From Algibacter marinivivus (GTDB lineage Bacteria; Bacteroidota; Bacteroidia; Flavobacteriales; Flavobacteriaceae): 64,000 bases of DNA. The translations under genes were made by a program, and so were the position numbers. The stretch is taken from NCBI RefSeq assembly GCF_003143755.1, contig NZ_QFRI01000001.1, positions 888,041 to 952,040 on the forward strand. The letters run 5' to 3'. This document shows positions 17,234 through 26,014 of this stretch, piece after piece. The notes under the pieces are model-generated. The model had not been told where the DNA came from and searched no databases. It worked only from the letters and a program-made list of their open reading frames with translations. Each line of letters starts with the position of its first letter. Position 1 is the stretch's first letter.

Positions 17234-19486
17234 TTACCTGTCAAAAGTTTTTAATAACGCTGGCAAATAAAAAATATCGGTAATCAAAGCTATAGATACC
17301 GTTACTGCACAAAGTAACCCAAAATGACTCACTGAAGGCACCGCACTAGAACTGATAATTAAAAATCCGCCAACTAATGCAATTGTAGTTGAAAATAGGG
17401 CTGTGCCAGTGTACATCATAGCACTATTCATTCGTGCTTCTGGAGAGCCTTTTACTTGTTTGGTTCTCTTGTATTTATAAACCAAATGAATAGTGTCGTC
17501 CATGGCTATACCCAGCATTATTGGTGTAATCATAGCAGTTGTAACATCCAAAGTGATATCTAACCAACTCATTATAATAGCGAGTACTACAAGTGGCAAA
17601 ACATTTGGAATTAGTACTAAGAGGGTCGTTCTTATGTTTCGAATAAATACCCATAAACATAAAAATCCAACGATAAATGCCACAAAAAATGATTTGAATT
17701 GCGTTTCCAATATAAAATTATTTAACTGCGCAAAAACTACTGCAAAACCATTAATTTTTAGTTTGTATTTTTCTGTAGGAAAGGTGTTTTTAAAATCATG
17801 TTCTATTTCAAACAACAGCTGCTCTAGTTGAGACGTATTCATTTCCTTAAAGCTAATAGTAATACCTGCTGAAGTAAAATCATTTGAAAATAATTTAAAA
17901 AAACTGTTTTCTTTAGCATCTATGGGAGCTAACGTATTTTCAATTTTTTCTTTTGAAATATTTGTTTGAAACAACACGGGTGTACGACTCTCCAAAAAAG
18001 ACTTAACATCTACTACAGATACAGGAGCTGCAATTAGTGAGTTTTGTTCTAATTTAACTTGAAATTCTTCCAAATAACCTATCGCTTCTTTGTGTAATAT
18101 CTTATCGCCATTTAACATTGAAATATCTAGTTGGATTCTAGAGCTTCCATTTAACTTACTTTCTACCATTCTTAAATCTTGTTTTGCTTGCCCTTCTGCT
18201 AAAAGATCCAAAGAATTGGTGTCAATCTTCACTTGAAAAATAGAGTAAATACCATATATCAAAATAATAGAGAACCCTAGTATAATTCTAGTTTTATATT
18301 GTGTTGTAAATCTGTTTAACCAATGGATTACTTTGGTTTGACTTATAAAGCTTAGTCTTAAAACAGGTTTTGTTTCTTTAAAATTAAGCGTCATAAAACT
18401 AAACCCAATAATGGTAATTATATATACCAGTAAAAAAGTTAAAACAAGACCAATACACGTAAATACTCCCATGTTTTTAAATGCTGGTAATGGTGATAAG
18501 TATAATGCAAAATACCCAACAAAGGTTGTAAGGGTGGTATAAAAACAAGGTGTAAAGCTTTTTCTAATCGCTAGTGTAATTAGCTCAATTTTATCAAAAT
18601 TTTTGTTTTTAAGTCCTTCTTTGTGATAAATATTAATAATATGAACTGCATCACTTACACTGTAAACCATTAGAATGGTTGGAATAAGCATTGATATCAT
18701 ATTTAAAGCAAAACCAAATGATGTGATGATCCCAAACAAGAGTGTTAATGGTATAGCAACAGATAGTAACGAGACTAATAAATACCTTTTACTTGGTAAT
18801 AAAAACATTAATAAAAGTGTAATTACCAAAACGGTTAAAACCCCAAATAACATGCTCTCTTTATAGATACCTAAGCTATATGCTTCATTTAATACTGGCG
18901 GCCCCGTTAGGTAGTAGTTAGGGTATTTTTCGGTTATAATTTGCCTGATTTCTCCAGCTATAATTTTACGTTGGGCTTCAATGGTTGGCGTTGGGTTTAG
19001 TTGAATGTAAAAAAATTGATTTTTAAAATCTTTAGTAACTAATTGCGATGCTATATTAGGTAGTTTAGATAATACATTTTTTAAGCCTTTTTCACTTCGT
19101 TTTGTATTATATAAATCGTCAAAATTTATTTTGTTATTGGCATAAATAGGATATTGTGCTTTTGCTAAACTAAATGTAGTTTTTACAAAGGGAAGTGCCT
19201 CAATAGATTGATGCAATTCTAGTAAATGCTCCTTTTCTTTTAAGCCAATAGCGTTTTCAACAGGAAACATGGCAACAAAGATTTCATCAGAACCTATTTC
19301 TTCTTGAAAATCTATATATGCTTTGTAACTGGGGTCATCTTCTAAAAACCAAATAGATAAAGAGTTGTCAACTGTTAAGTTTTTAATCGTTTGTTGTGCA
19401 GAAAAACACATAAAAACAAAAAGTAAGATAATAATTGGTAAACGATATACTATGATACCGTTTATAAGTTGCTTTAGCTTTTTCAT
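17234..19486 (-). CDS. MMPL/RND-type transporter (hydrophobe exporter 3 class)
   Basis: The 750-residue membrane protein has the duplicated RND layout. One helix near residue 15 is followed by a periplasmic domain to about 205, then a block of helices at 210-370 with a sterol-sensing-like pattern (MLIPTILMVYSVSDAVHIINIYH). A second cycle ends in helices at 615-745 (IMLGIAMDDTIHLVYKYKR). RND proteins of this short class move lipids or hydrophobic compounds by proton force; no membrane-fusion partner is encoded nearby. It lies between the HDAC-like and FG-GAP genes on the same strand. Confidence 0.88.
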   Translation of the reverse strand: MKKLKQLINGIIVYRLPIIILLFVFMCFSAQQTIKNLTVDNSLSIWFLEDDPSYKAYIDFQEEIGSDEIFVAMFPVENAIGLKEKEHLLELHQSIEALPFVKTTFSLAKAQYPIYANNKINFDDLYNTKRSEKGLKNVLSKLPNIASQLVTKDFKNQFFYIQLNPTPTIEAQRKIIAGEIRQIITEKYPNYYLTGPPVLNEAYSLGIYKESMLFGVLTVLVITLLLMFLLPSKRYLLVSLLSVAIPLTLLFGIITSFGFALNMISMLIPTILMVYSVSDAVHIINIYHKEGLKNKNFDKIELITLAIRKSFTPCFYTTLTTFVGYFALYLSPLPAFKNMGVFTCIGLVLTFLLVYIITIIGFSFMTLNFKETKPVLRLSFISQTKVIHWLNRFTTQYKTRIILGFSIILIYGIYSIFQVKIDTNSLDLLAEGQAKQDLRMVESKLNGSSRIQLDISMLNGDKILHKEAIGYLEEFQVKLEQNSLIAAPVSVVDVKSFLESRTPVLFQTNISKEKIENTLAPIDAKENSFFKLFSNDFTSAGITISFKEMNTSQLEQLLFEIEHDFKNTFPTEKYKLKINGFAVVFAQLNNFILETQFKSFFVAFIVGFLCLWVFIRNIRTTLLVLIPNVLPLVVLAIIMSWLDITLDVTTAMITPIMLGIAMDDTIHLVYKYKRTKQVKGSPEARMNSAMMYTGTALFSTTIALVGGFLIISSSAVPSVSHFGLLCAVTVSIALITDIFYLPALLKTFDR

Positions 19487-19546
19487 TTAGGGAATGTGCA
19501 AACTATATTTTCTGCAAAGATACTTCTTAGTTAATTAATAGATATG

Positions 19547-20449
19547 CTAAAAGAAAATCTCCTGTGCCAGCCTAAACGTATTGGCATGCGCTTCAATAAT
19601 AATTTTAATATCTGGAGAATAACCGCCACCCATGGAGCACATTACTGGTGTTTTATTGTTTTTACAAGTTTGTAAAACAAATCGATCACGCTCCTTGCAC
19701 CCCTCCAAAGTCAACCCTAATTTCCCTAATTTATCTGAAGCCACAACATCTACACCAGATAAATAATAGATGAAATCTGGTTTTTCATCATTTATTAATT
19801 TTGGTAAAATGTCCTTTAAAATAGATAAATAGGTTTCATCATCTGTGTCATTTTCTAAAGCAATATCTAAATCACTTTGCTCCTTTTTAAAAGGGTAGTT
19901 CCCTTTTCCATGCATCGAAAAAGTAAATACCGATGTATCATTTTGAAATATTTCGGCAGTTCCGTTACCTTGATGGACATCTAAATCTACAATTAATACT
20001 TTTTTTACTAAACCCTTGTCTAGTAAATAACGTGCGCCAATGGCTTGGTCGTTAAGTAAACAAAAAGCTTCTCCTCTATTAGAATATGCATGGTGTGTGC
20101 CTCCAGCAATATTCATTGCAATACCATATTTCAAAGCAAATTCTGTTGCTTTAATTGTACCATCTGCGATTATTACTTCGCGCTTTACTAATACTTCACT
20201 TAATGGAAAACCTATTTTTCTAGCTGCCCTTGCATTTAAAGTTAAATGTTGCAAATCTTGATAATACCCTTCTGTATGCACTCTTAAAATATGAGCATCC
20301 TCAGGAATATGAGGTTCAAAAAAATTATTTGAAGTACATGTCCCCTCATAAATCAATTGCTCTGGTAACAATTCATATTTAATCATTGGAAACCGATGAC
20401 CTTCAGGAAGTGGATGTTTGTAAATATTGTGATAAGCTATTTTTAGCAT
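19547..20449 (-). CDS. Histone deacetylase family protein (acetylpolyamine/acetoin-type hydrolase)
   Basis: The 300-residue enzyme has the zinc hydrolase signature: GGTHHAYSNRGEAFCLLND with the catalytic His pair, DLDVHQGNGTAEIF with the metal-binding Asp and His, and FSMHGKGNYPF. Bacterial members deacetylate small amines or proteins; the substrate cannot be read from sequence. It lies two bases downstream of tex, so the two are one operon, and 60 bases before the MMPL gene. Confidence 0.9.
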   Translation of the reverse strand: MLKIAYHNIYKHPLPEGHRFPMIKYELLPEQLIYEGTCTSNNFFEPHIPEDAHILRVHTEGYYQDLQHLTLNARAARKIGFPLSEVLVKREVIIADGTIKATEFALKYGIAMNIAGGTHHAYSNRGEAFCLLNDQAIGARYLLDKGLVKKVLIVDLDVHQGNGTAEIFQNDTSVFTFSMHGKGNYPFKKEQSDLDIALENDTDDETYLSILKDILPKLINDEKPDFIYYLSGVDVVASDKLGKLGLTLEGCKERDRFVLQTCKNNKTPVMCSMGGGYSPDIKIIIEAHANTFRLAQEIFF

Positions 20450-20451
20450 TT

Positions 20452-22569
20452 TTATTTATGCAATTTTAACTGAATACGCTTTCGCGGAACATCAACCTCC
20501 AACACTTTTACTATAATTTGCTGATGTAAATGCACATGTTCATTAACATCTTTCACAAAACTATCAGACAGGTTTGAAACATGAATTAATCCGCTTTCTT
20601 TAATCCCAACATCTACAAAACAACCAAAATTGGTAATGTTATTTACTATACCCGGAAGTAATTGACCTTCGCGTAAATCATTAATCGTTTTTATGTTTTG
20701 ATTGAATGTAAATACTTTGGCTTGCTCACGAATATCTAAACCCGGTTTTTCTAATTCTTTAATAATGTCTTCTAGGGTTAATAAACCAACTGCATCTGTA
20801 CAATACGTTTTCAAGTTTAATTTTTGAATTAGGCCTTTATTTCCAATTAGATCTTCAACCGATTTCCCTAAGTCTTTTGCCATTTTAGTAACAATCGAGT
20901 AACTTTCTGGGTGAACCGCAGAATCATCTAGTGGATTTTTAGCGTCTTTAATCCTTAAAAAAGCAGCACCTTGTTCAAAAGCCTTTCCACCTAAACGCGG
21001 TACGTTTTTAATATCGTTTCTAGATTTAAAAACACCATTTTCGTTTCTATAATTTAAAATATTCTCAGCTAGTTTTGGTCCAATTCCAGAAACTGAACTT
21101 AACAACGGTTTACTTGCGGTGTTAATATTTACACCAACGGCATTTACGCAATTTTCAACCACAATATCCAATTGTTTTTGAAGTTTAATTTGGTCTACAT
21201 CATGCTGATATTGTCCAACGCCTATAGACTTAGCATCAATTTTTACGAGTTCAGCCAGCGGATCTTGTAATCGGCGACCAATAGATACCGAGCCACGAAC
21301 TGTAACATCATAATCTGGAAATTCTTCTCTAGCTATTTTTGACGCTGAATAGATACTAGCGCCAGCCTCACTTACTACAAAAACCTGCACATCATTTTTA
21401 AAATGTACTTTTCTAATTAAAGCTTCGGTTTCTCTGGATGCTGTACCGTTTCCAATAGCGATAGCTTCAATTTTATGCGCCTCACAAAGCGCACTTATCT
21501 TTTTCATTGCACCAACAGCATCGCTTTTTGGTGGATGCGGATAAATGGTTTCGTTATATTTTAATTGCCCTTGTGCATCTAAACACACTACTTTACAACC
21601 TGTTCTAAATCCGGGGTCGATAGCTAAAACGCGTTTTTCACCCAAAGGCGAACCTAATAATAATTGCTTTAAGTTTTTAGCGAATACACTTATGGCAGAT
21701 TCATCAGCTTTATCTTTTGCTAGTTGCAATGCTTCATTGCTTAATGATGGCAGTAATAAGCGTTTGTAAGCATCTTTAGTAGCAATTTCAATTTGTTCCG
21801 CGCAAGCGTTATTACTTTTTATGATGCGTCTTTCAATATTATCTAGCGCTCTATCGTTATCAATTTCAATTTTTACACGAATAAACCCTTCTTTTTCAGC
21901 TCTTAAAATAGCTAACAAACGGTGTGATGGTATTCTGCTTAGGTTTTCTTCCCAATCAAAATAATCTCTAAATTTTTGTGCGTTCTCCTCTTCAGCTTTT
22001 GTTTTTATCACTTTTGTAGAAATCATTGCAAAACGTTCCAACTGCCTTCGGATATTATTTCGAATATCGGTACGTTCGTTTATCCATTCTGCAATAATAT
22101 GTCTTCCGCCTTCTAAAGCATCTTCAACAGAAAGCACGTCTCCTTTTACATATTTAAACGCAATAGATTCTAAATCGTTTGTATTTTGAGACATGATGAT
22201 TTTAGCCAAAGACTCCAATCCGTTTTGTCTTGCTTTTTCAGCTTTTGTTTTTCGACTCTTTTTAAATGGTAAGTAAACATCTTCGAGCGTTACTAAATCT
22301 TGAGTTGCTTCAATTTTTTGCTTTAATTCTGAGGTTAAAACATCCTGTTCTTCTAAAGCTTTTAAAATAGCTTTTTTACGTTTTTCTAAAGCTTCAAACT
22401 GTTCTTTAAACTTTACAATGTCACCTATTTGCACCTCGTCTAAATTCCCTGTACGCTCTTTTCTATACCGCGAAATAAAAGGAATGGTACAATCTTCATT
22501 AAGTAATGCTATGGTGTTTTTTACAGATTGCTCTGGAAGTTGCGTTTGGGAGGTAATAAATTTTATCAT
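20452..22569 (-). CDS. tex: Tex-like RNA-binding transcription accessory protein
   Basis: The 705-residue cytoplasmic protein shows the full Tex order: an N-terminal helical region with FISRYRKERTGNLDEVQI, the YqgF/RNase-H-like domain beginning VLAIDPGFRTGCKVV near residue 320, a helix-hairpin-helix pair (VSGIGPKLAENILNYR), and a C-terminal S1 domain at about 630-705 (LPGIVNNITNFGCFVDVG). Tex binds nucleic acid and aids transcription; its precise task is still debated. It is probably the first gene of the tex-HDAC-MMPL-FG-GAP operon. Confidence 0.96.
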   Translation of the reverse strand: MIKFITSQTQLPEQSVKNTIALLNEDCTIPFISRYRKERTGNLDEVQIGDIVKFKEQFEALEKRKKAILKALEEQDVLTSELKQKIEATQDLVTLEDVYLPFKKSRKTKAEKARQNGLESLAKIIMSQNTNDLESIAFKYVKGDVLSVEDALEGGRHIIAEWINERTDIRNNIRRQLERFAMISTKVIKTKAEEENAQKFRDYFDWEENLSRIPSHRLLAILRAEKEGFIRVKIEIDNDRALDNIERRIIKSNNACAEQIEIATKDAYKRLLLPSLSNEALQLAKDKADESAISVFAKNLKQLLLGSPLGEKRVLAIDPGFRTGCKVVCLDAQGQLKYNETIYPHPPKSDAVGAMKKISALCEAHKIEAIAIGNGTASRETEALIRKVHFKNDVQVFVVSEAGASIYSASKIAREEFPDYDVTVRGSVSIGRRLQDPLAELVKIDAKSIGVGQYQHDVDQIKLQKQLDIVVENCVNAVGVNINTASKPLLSSVSGIGPKLAENILNYRNENGVFKSRNDIKNVPRLGGKAFEQGAAFLRIKDAKNPLDDSAVHPESYSIVTKMAKDLGKSVEDLIGNKGLIQKLNLKTYCTDAVGLLTLEDIIKELEKPGLDIREQAKVFTFNQNIKTINDLREGQLLPGIVNNITNFGCFVDVGIKESGLIHVSNLSDSFVKDVNEHVHLHQQIIVKVLEVDVPRKRIQLKLHK

Positions 22570-22592
22570 CTAATTTAAAAAACCTTGTTTTA

Positions 22593-23603
22593 TTAATCTT
22601 CTAAAATTTCAATTTGTTTAACAACCTGTGCTTCAGTTACAGGATAAGGCACATTATTCCGAATGGTTTGATAAACGGCTTCAAAAACATTTAAATATGA
22701 TGCTTTAATAAGTCCTATTTTCTCCTGAGTTTTAACACCATCTTTAATAATAGTTAAAACCCCTTCTTTACCAGGCGGTTCAATACCAAATAATGGATTA
22801 TTAGGTTTTATCCCTGCATTTAATTGCGTTTCCTGAACATCGGTGCGTTCCTTCATGTACGACCCTTTTGCACCATGCAAAACAAAGGCAGGAAGTGCAT
22901 CGGCAACTAAAAGATTTGCCGTAAGAAACACTTGCAAACCGTTTGAATATTTTAAATGTATATGTGCATAATCATCAATTTGTGTTTCGGCACGATTTCC
23001 ATGAAGTGTCTTGTTCCACGATTCTGGAATTCCAAATAATTCTATCGCAGCATCTAAGGTATGTGGTATTAAATTATATAAAACGCCATTGCCAGGAATA
23101 GGCAATTCTTTACTTGGGGTTTGATTCATATCAGGCTTATATCTGTCGTAGCGAAAATGAACTTCTACTAAATCGCCTAACTTACCAGATTCTACAACAC
23201 TTTTAACGGATAGAAAATCACTATCATAACGTCTATTTTGAAAAGGCATTATGAAACAATTGTTTTTTTTAGCTTCTTGGTAAAGTATTTTGGCTTCTGC
23301 TGATGTAACAGTAAATGGCTTTTCTACGAGGATGTGTTTATTTAATTGGATTGCTTTTAAAGCAAAATCGAAATGTGTTGCACTTGGCGTATTTATAATC
23401 ACTAATTCAATAATCGCATCGTTAAGTAATTCATCAACGCTATCATAACTCTTAATGTTTGCATATTCCTGCTGCGCTTTCTTTTTACTCCTTTCAACAA
23501 TAGCGGTTAATTCAAAACCGTTATGTAATTCTAAAAAAGGACAGTGAAACAAACTTCCAGACATTCCAAAAGATAAAACTCCTGTTTTTATTTTATTATT
23601 CAT
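22593..23603 (-). CDS. Gfo/Idh/MocA family oxidoreductase
   Basis: The protein has an N-terminal Rossmann domain (VLSFGMSGSLFHCPFLEL), the conserved EKPFTVTSAEA segment near residue 97, and a C-terminal alpha/beta domain with IPGNGVLYNLIPHTLDAAIELFG. The glycine motif is slightly unusual: GMSG in place of GxGxxG. Members are NAD(P)-dependent dehydrogenases of sugars, inositols or biliverdin-like substrates; the substrate is unknown here. I chose the ATG at 23603 (MNNKIKTGVL) over a TTG four codons upstream, giving 336 residues. It lies 23 bases upstream of tex and may be cotranscribed with it. Confidence 0.88.
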   Translation of the reverse strand: MNNKIKTGVLSFGMSGSLFHCPFLELHNGFELTAIVERSKKKAQQEYANIKSYDSVDELLNDAIIELVIINTPSATHFDFALKAIQLNKHILVEKPFTVTSAEAKILYQEAKKNNCFIMPFQNRRYDSDFLSVKSVVESGKLGDLVEVHFRYDRYKPDMNQTPSKELPIPGNGVLYNLIPHTLDAAIELFGIPESWNKTLHGNRAETQIDDYAHIHLKYSNGLQVFLTANLLVADALPAFVLHGAKGSYMKERTDVQETQLNAGIKPNNPLFGIEPPGKEGVLTIIKDGVKTQEKIGLIKASYLNVFEAVYQTIRNNVPYPVTEAQVVKQIEILED

Positions 23604-23660
23604 TTTAAAAGTCAATTAAGTAAAATAATCTGTAGTTGTACAAATTTAAAGTTATTTACC

Positions 23661-23695
23661 AAAAAACGCGCAATACTAGAATGGTATTACGCGTT
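23661..23695 (-). terminator. Intrinsic terminator after the small Cys/Lys-rich gene
   Basis: On the minus strand AACGCG-AATAC pairs with GTATT-CGCGTT, with one C-A mismatch and a seven-base loop, followed by a T run. Confidence 0.82.
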
Positions 23696-23724
23696 ATATA
23701 TAAACACTCTTTTAAATATTGTTT

Positions 23725-23907
23725 TTAGGCCACCTTCTTAATCAAATCGAAGCAAGGGCATTTTTTACAGCGTTTATTTTCGCCTTTTTTAAACTTTTTA
23801 CAGCAACTACTTTTTACTTTTTCAGGAAAGTCTAGACCCAACTTTCGTAATTTCTTAATTGCCTTTTTTTGTTTCTTTTTTTTGCCCACAGAAAATGAGA
23901 ATTTCAA
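23725..23907 (-). CDS. Small Lys/Cys-rich conserved-looking protein
   Basis: A 60-residue, very basic protein with a Lys-rich N-terminal half (KKKKQKKAIKKLRKLGLD) and five cysteines: C35-C36, C47, C50 and C52 in KRCKKCPCFDL. The spacing could hold a metal. The frame is closed by its own terminator at 23661-23695, which supports a real gene. It resembles uncharacterised small proteins I associate with flavobacteria, but no function is known to me. A nucleic-acid or metal-binding role is only a guess. Confidence 0.65.
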   Translation of the reverse strand: MKFSFSVGKKKKQKKAIKKLRKLGLDFPEKVKSSCCKKFKKGENKRCKKCPCFDLIKKVA

Positions 23908-23963
23908 TCTTCAGGCAAAAATAAGTTATTTTTATTAAATCTAAATAAGCTTAATTGTTAAAA

Positions 23964-24482
23964 TTATTCTGGAGTATTAATTGCTGCTGTAGTTACTGTT
24001 AAATTTTCAATATCTCTGTCGAATAAGTATAAGCCACCTTTATCGTCTCCAATCATATTTATTTTATCTAAAATGGTACGTGCTACAGCCTCTTCTTCTA
24101 TTTGTTCAGCAACATACCATTGTAAAAAATTGTGTGTTGCATAATCTTTTTCCTGAAGAGATATATGTACCAACTCATTAATACTCTGAGATACAAATAC
24201 CTCATGATCAAAAAGCTTTTCAAACATTTCTTTAAATGATTTGAAAGTTACATTTGGTGCTTTTAATTCTGAAATTTTTGCATGTCCTCCTCTCTCGTTT
24301 ACAAACTTAACAAGCTTCAACATATGCTCACGTTCTTCATCGCTTTGCGCGTACATAAAGTTTGAAACCCCTTCTAAACCTTTAACCTCTGCCCAACATG
24401 CCATGGCTAAATATATTTGAGAAGATTCTGCCTCTACTCGTATTTGATTATTTAATGCGTCTTCTATAGATTTTGATAACAT
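23964..24482 (-). CDS. ftnA: Ferritin, bacterial non-heme type
   Basis: Ferritin oxidises Fe(II) and stores iron in a 24-subunit shell. From the ATG at 24482 (MLSKSIEDALNNQIRVEAES) the protein has 172 residues, and the ferroxidase residues Glu17, Glu50 and His53 fall at the positions known in E. coli FtnA. The later Glu in LQEKDY and the AEQIEEEA segment supply the other ligands. A longer frame to 24587 exists, but it runs through the terminator hairpin of the upstream gene, so it is not the start. A ferritin near a cupredoxin-like and an AhpD-like gene suggests an oxidative-stress or metal setting. Confidence 0.95.
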   Translation of the reverse strand: MLSKSIEDALNNQIRVEAESSQIYLAMACWAEVKGLEGVSNFMYAQSDEEREHMLKLVKFVNERGGHAKISELKAPNVTFKSFKEMFEKLFDHEVFVSQSINELVHISLQEKDYATHNFLQWYVAEQIEEEAVARTILDKINMIGDDKGGLYLFDRDIENLTVTTAAINTPE

Positions 24483-24538
24483 AATATTGGTTTTTTGTAA
24501 AGTTAAAGATTTAGTTGATTCTTTTAAATTCAAACCAT

Positions 24539-24573
24539 AAAAAAAGGTTATTCGTTTATAGAATAACCTTTTT
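24539..24573 (-). terminator. Intrinsic terminator between the cupredoxin-like gene and ferritin
   Basis: AAAAAGGTTATTC (24541-24553) and GAATAACCTTTTT (24561-24573) form a 13-bp stem with a seven-base loop. It can work on both strands; on minus it closes the gene ending at 24596. Confidence 0.88.
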
Positions 24574-24595
24574 CTACTATTAATCAATTTTGAAA

Positions 24596-24976
24596 CTACT
24601 GAACTGTCAACGTATATTGTGGTGTTGGGTTCAATGGGCAGAAATACACATATTCTCCTTTTGCTAAAGTTGTTGCATTTGTTTTTTGTGTTTCTCCATC
24701 TTTAACAACTTGCGTTACGTAAGCTGTTTTAATATGGTTTTCTGGATTGCTAGCATCAGCTCCTTTTTTTACTAAAACTAAACCAACTTTTTCTGCTGCA
24801 TGGTTATTTGCTACTTCAAATACATAAGTACCTTCACTAACAGTTAATGCTTTTTGAACAAATTCTCCTTTAGTTTGCTCTAAGGAAATTGTTTTTACTG
24901 ATGCCATGGCATCTTGTGCATTTGAGTTGAATGTAAATGCTAATACGATTACTAAAATTGATACTACTTTTTTCAT
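24596..24976 (-). CDS. Secreted cupredoxin-like protein with altered copper ligands
   Basis: From the ATG at 24976 the 126-residue protein has a clear signal peptide (MKKVVSILVIVLAFTFNSNAQ) and a small beta-sandwich. Cupredoxin features are FEVANNHAAEKVGLVLVK, where the first His ligand would sit, and a C-terminal EYVYFCPLNPTPQYTLTV around the usual Cys ligand. At Cys+3, where plastocyanin has His, there is Asn, and the axial Met position is Gln-like. It may therefore bind copper poorly or not at all. A start at 25000 is possible but would add a charged extension before the signal. A strong terminator follows. Confidence 0.72.
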   Translation of the reverse strand: MKKVVSILVIVLAFTFNSNAQDAMASVKTISLEQTKGEFVQKALTVSEGTYVFEVANNHAAEKVGLVLVKKGADASNPENHIKTAYVTQVVKDGETQKTNATTLAKGEYVYFCPLNPTPQYTLTVQ

Positions 24977-25044
24977 TTTGAATTTGATTTTTACTTCCAT
25001 TTATATGGAAATTTGTTAATTAATTATTGAATTTATTTATAATT

Positions 25045-25077
25045 AGACCAACAAGGTTTTTGAAACCTCGTAGGTCT
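25045..25077. repeat. Imperfect palindrome of a dispersed type
   Basis: AGACCAACAAGGTTT is matched on the other side by AAACCTCGTAGGTCT, an imperfect inverted repeat. I recognise the AGACCTACAAGGTTT type as an intergenic repeat in flavobacteria; only one copy is in the window. It lies just after the AhpD-like gene on minus and may act as a weak terminator. Confidence 0.5.
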
Positions 25078-25084
25078 GGAAATA

Positions 25085-25633
25085 TTAAATAGTTGCTGCT
25101 TCCAAAGGTTGCGCTATTGGAAAATCTACTGGTACTTGTGTTGTACTATGTATATAATTTGAAATGGTTTTATCGCCTACTAACGAAATGGTATCGATTA
25201 AGTTTCCTTTTGAATATCCGGCATTAAAGAAGTTTTCTAATACATCTGCATCAGTTCTTCCTCTGTTTTCTGTAATGTTTTTAGCTAATCTTGCTAAAGC
25301 GTCTAGTTTGCTATCAAAAGATGCATGTCCAGCTCTTAATTCTAAAATTTGGTCTTCAGAAAAACCATTCATTTTTCCTATTGCGGTGTGCGCAGATAAA
25401 CAATAAATACAATTATTTACTTGACTTACTGCTAAGTTTACTACCTCTTTTTCTTTTGCAGATAATGATGTTTTCGCATTAGCAAAATTTAAATAGTTTT
25501 CTAAAGCAGTATCACTATTGGCATAGGTTGCATATAAGTTTGGTACAAAACCTAAAGCTTTATTTAAATTATCGAAAATAGCTTGATTGTTTTCGCTTAC
25601 TTCGTCTCTTGTTGGTACATTAAATGTGCTCAT
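25085..25633 (-). CDS. Carboxymuconolactone decarboxylase / AhpD-like family protein
   Basis: The 182-residue helical protein has the AhpD-type active site NNCIYCLSAHTAIGK, with Cys75, Cys78 and His82, preceded by a conserved Glu (KEKEVVNLAVS). Such proteins act as alkylhydroperoxidases or thiol reductants; true decarboxylases lack this CxxC motif. It has its own promoter unit at 25681-25745, matching that of the small gene upstream. The AraC-family regulator at 26015-26857 probably controls both. Confidence 0.88.
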   Translation of the reverse strand: MSTFNVPTRDEVSENNQAIFDNLNKALGFVPNLYATYANSDTALENYLNFANAKTSLSAKEKEVVNLAVSQVNNCIYCLSAHTAIGKMNGFSEDQILELRAGHASFDSKLDALARLAKNITENRGRTDADVLENFFNAGYSKGNLIDTISLVGDKTISNYIHSTTQVPVDFPIAQPLEAATI

Positions 25634-25680
25634 AATTTTAATTTTTTTATTTTGATTTTTCTTGTTTGTAATTCTTGGTA

Positions 25681-25745
25681 CAAAGGTGCAAATGTCCTAA
25701 AGTTTACACCATGTAGTTAATTCCTTTTGGCTTGTCAATTTTTCC
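25681..25745 (-). promoter_or_regulatory. AraC-type operator and promoter of the AhpD-like gene
   Basis: On minus, GGAAAAATTGACAA (25745-25732) followed by GCCAAAAGG lies 43 bases upstream of CACCTTTG (25688-25681), which continues into TACC. The same two elements at the same distance occur at 26014-25950. The shared upstream block is the likely AraC binding site and the CAnCTTTGTACC block the -7 region. Confidence 0.6.
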
Positions 25746-25746
25746 T

Positions 25747-25923
25747 TTATTGATTTAAACCGAATGTATTAGAAGTGATATGTGGTCTTTCAGCATCACA
25801 ATAGAAATCTGAAATATGATTTTGCTCACAATGTGTTTTTGGAGAAATTGTATTAACCCCTTCTTTTCTTTTCCCTTTGAATATTTCAATTAGATTGAAT
25901 ATTGATATGTGTTTTAAATTCAT
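25747..25923 (-). CDS. Small protein of 58 residues, probably AraC-controlled
   Basis: The frame starts at ATG 25923 and ends at 25747, giving a 58-residue protein (MNLKHISIFNLIEIFKGKRK start, NTFGLNQ end) with two cysteines and several histidines (THCEQNH, YCDAERPH). I do not recognise it. What supports it is its promoter: 27 bases upstream is a -7-like box with the same operator as the AhpD-like gene. That operator lies directly before the next gene, as if the unit had been duplicated. A metal- or thiol-related role would fit the neighbours but is a guess. Confidence 0.5.
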   Translation of the reverse strand: MNLKHISIFNLIEIFKGKRKEGVNTISPKTHCEQNHISDFYCDAERPHITSNTFGLNQ

Positions 25924-25949
25924 GACTTTGTTGTTTTAATTGTTCGGTA

Positions 25950-26014
25950 CAAAGATGAATCAAAAGTAGAAGTGATAAAATGGTAAGATTGCCCTGTGGG
26001 TTGTCAATTTTTCC
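25950..26014 (-). promoter_or_regulatory. AraC-type operator and promoter of the small gene
   Basis: On minus, GGAAAAATTGACAA (26014-26001) with CCCACAGGG lies 43 bases upstream of CATCTTTG (25957-25950) plus TACC. It directly adjoins the stop codon of the AraC gene. Sequence and spacing match the unit at 25681-25745. Confidence 0.6.
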
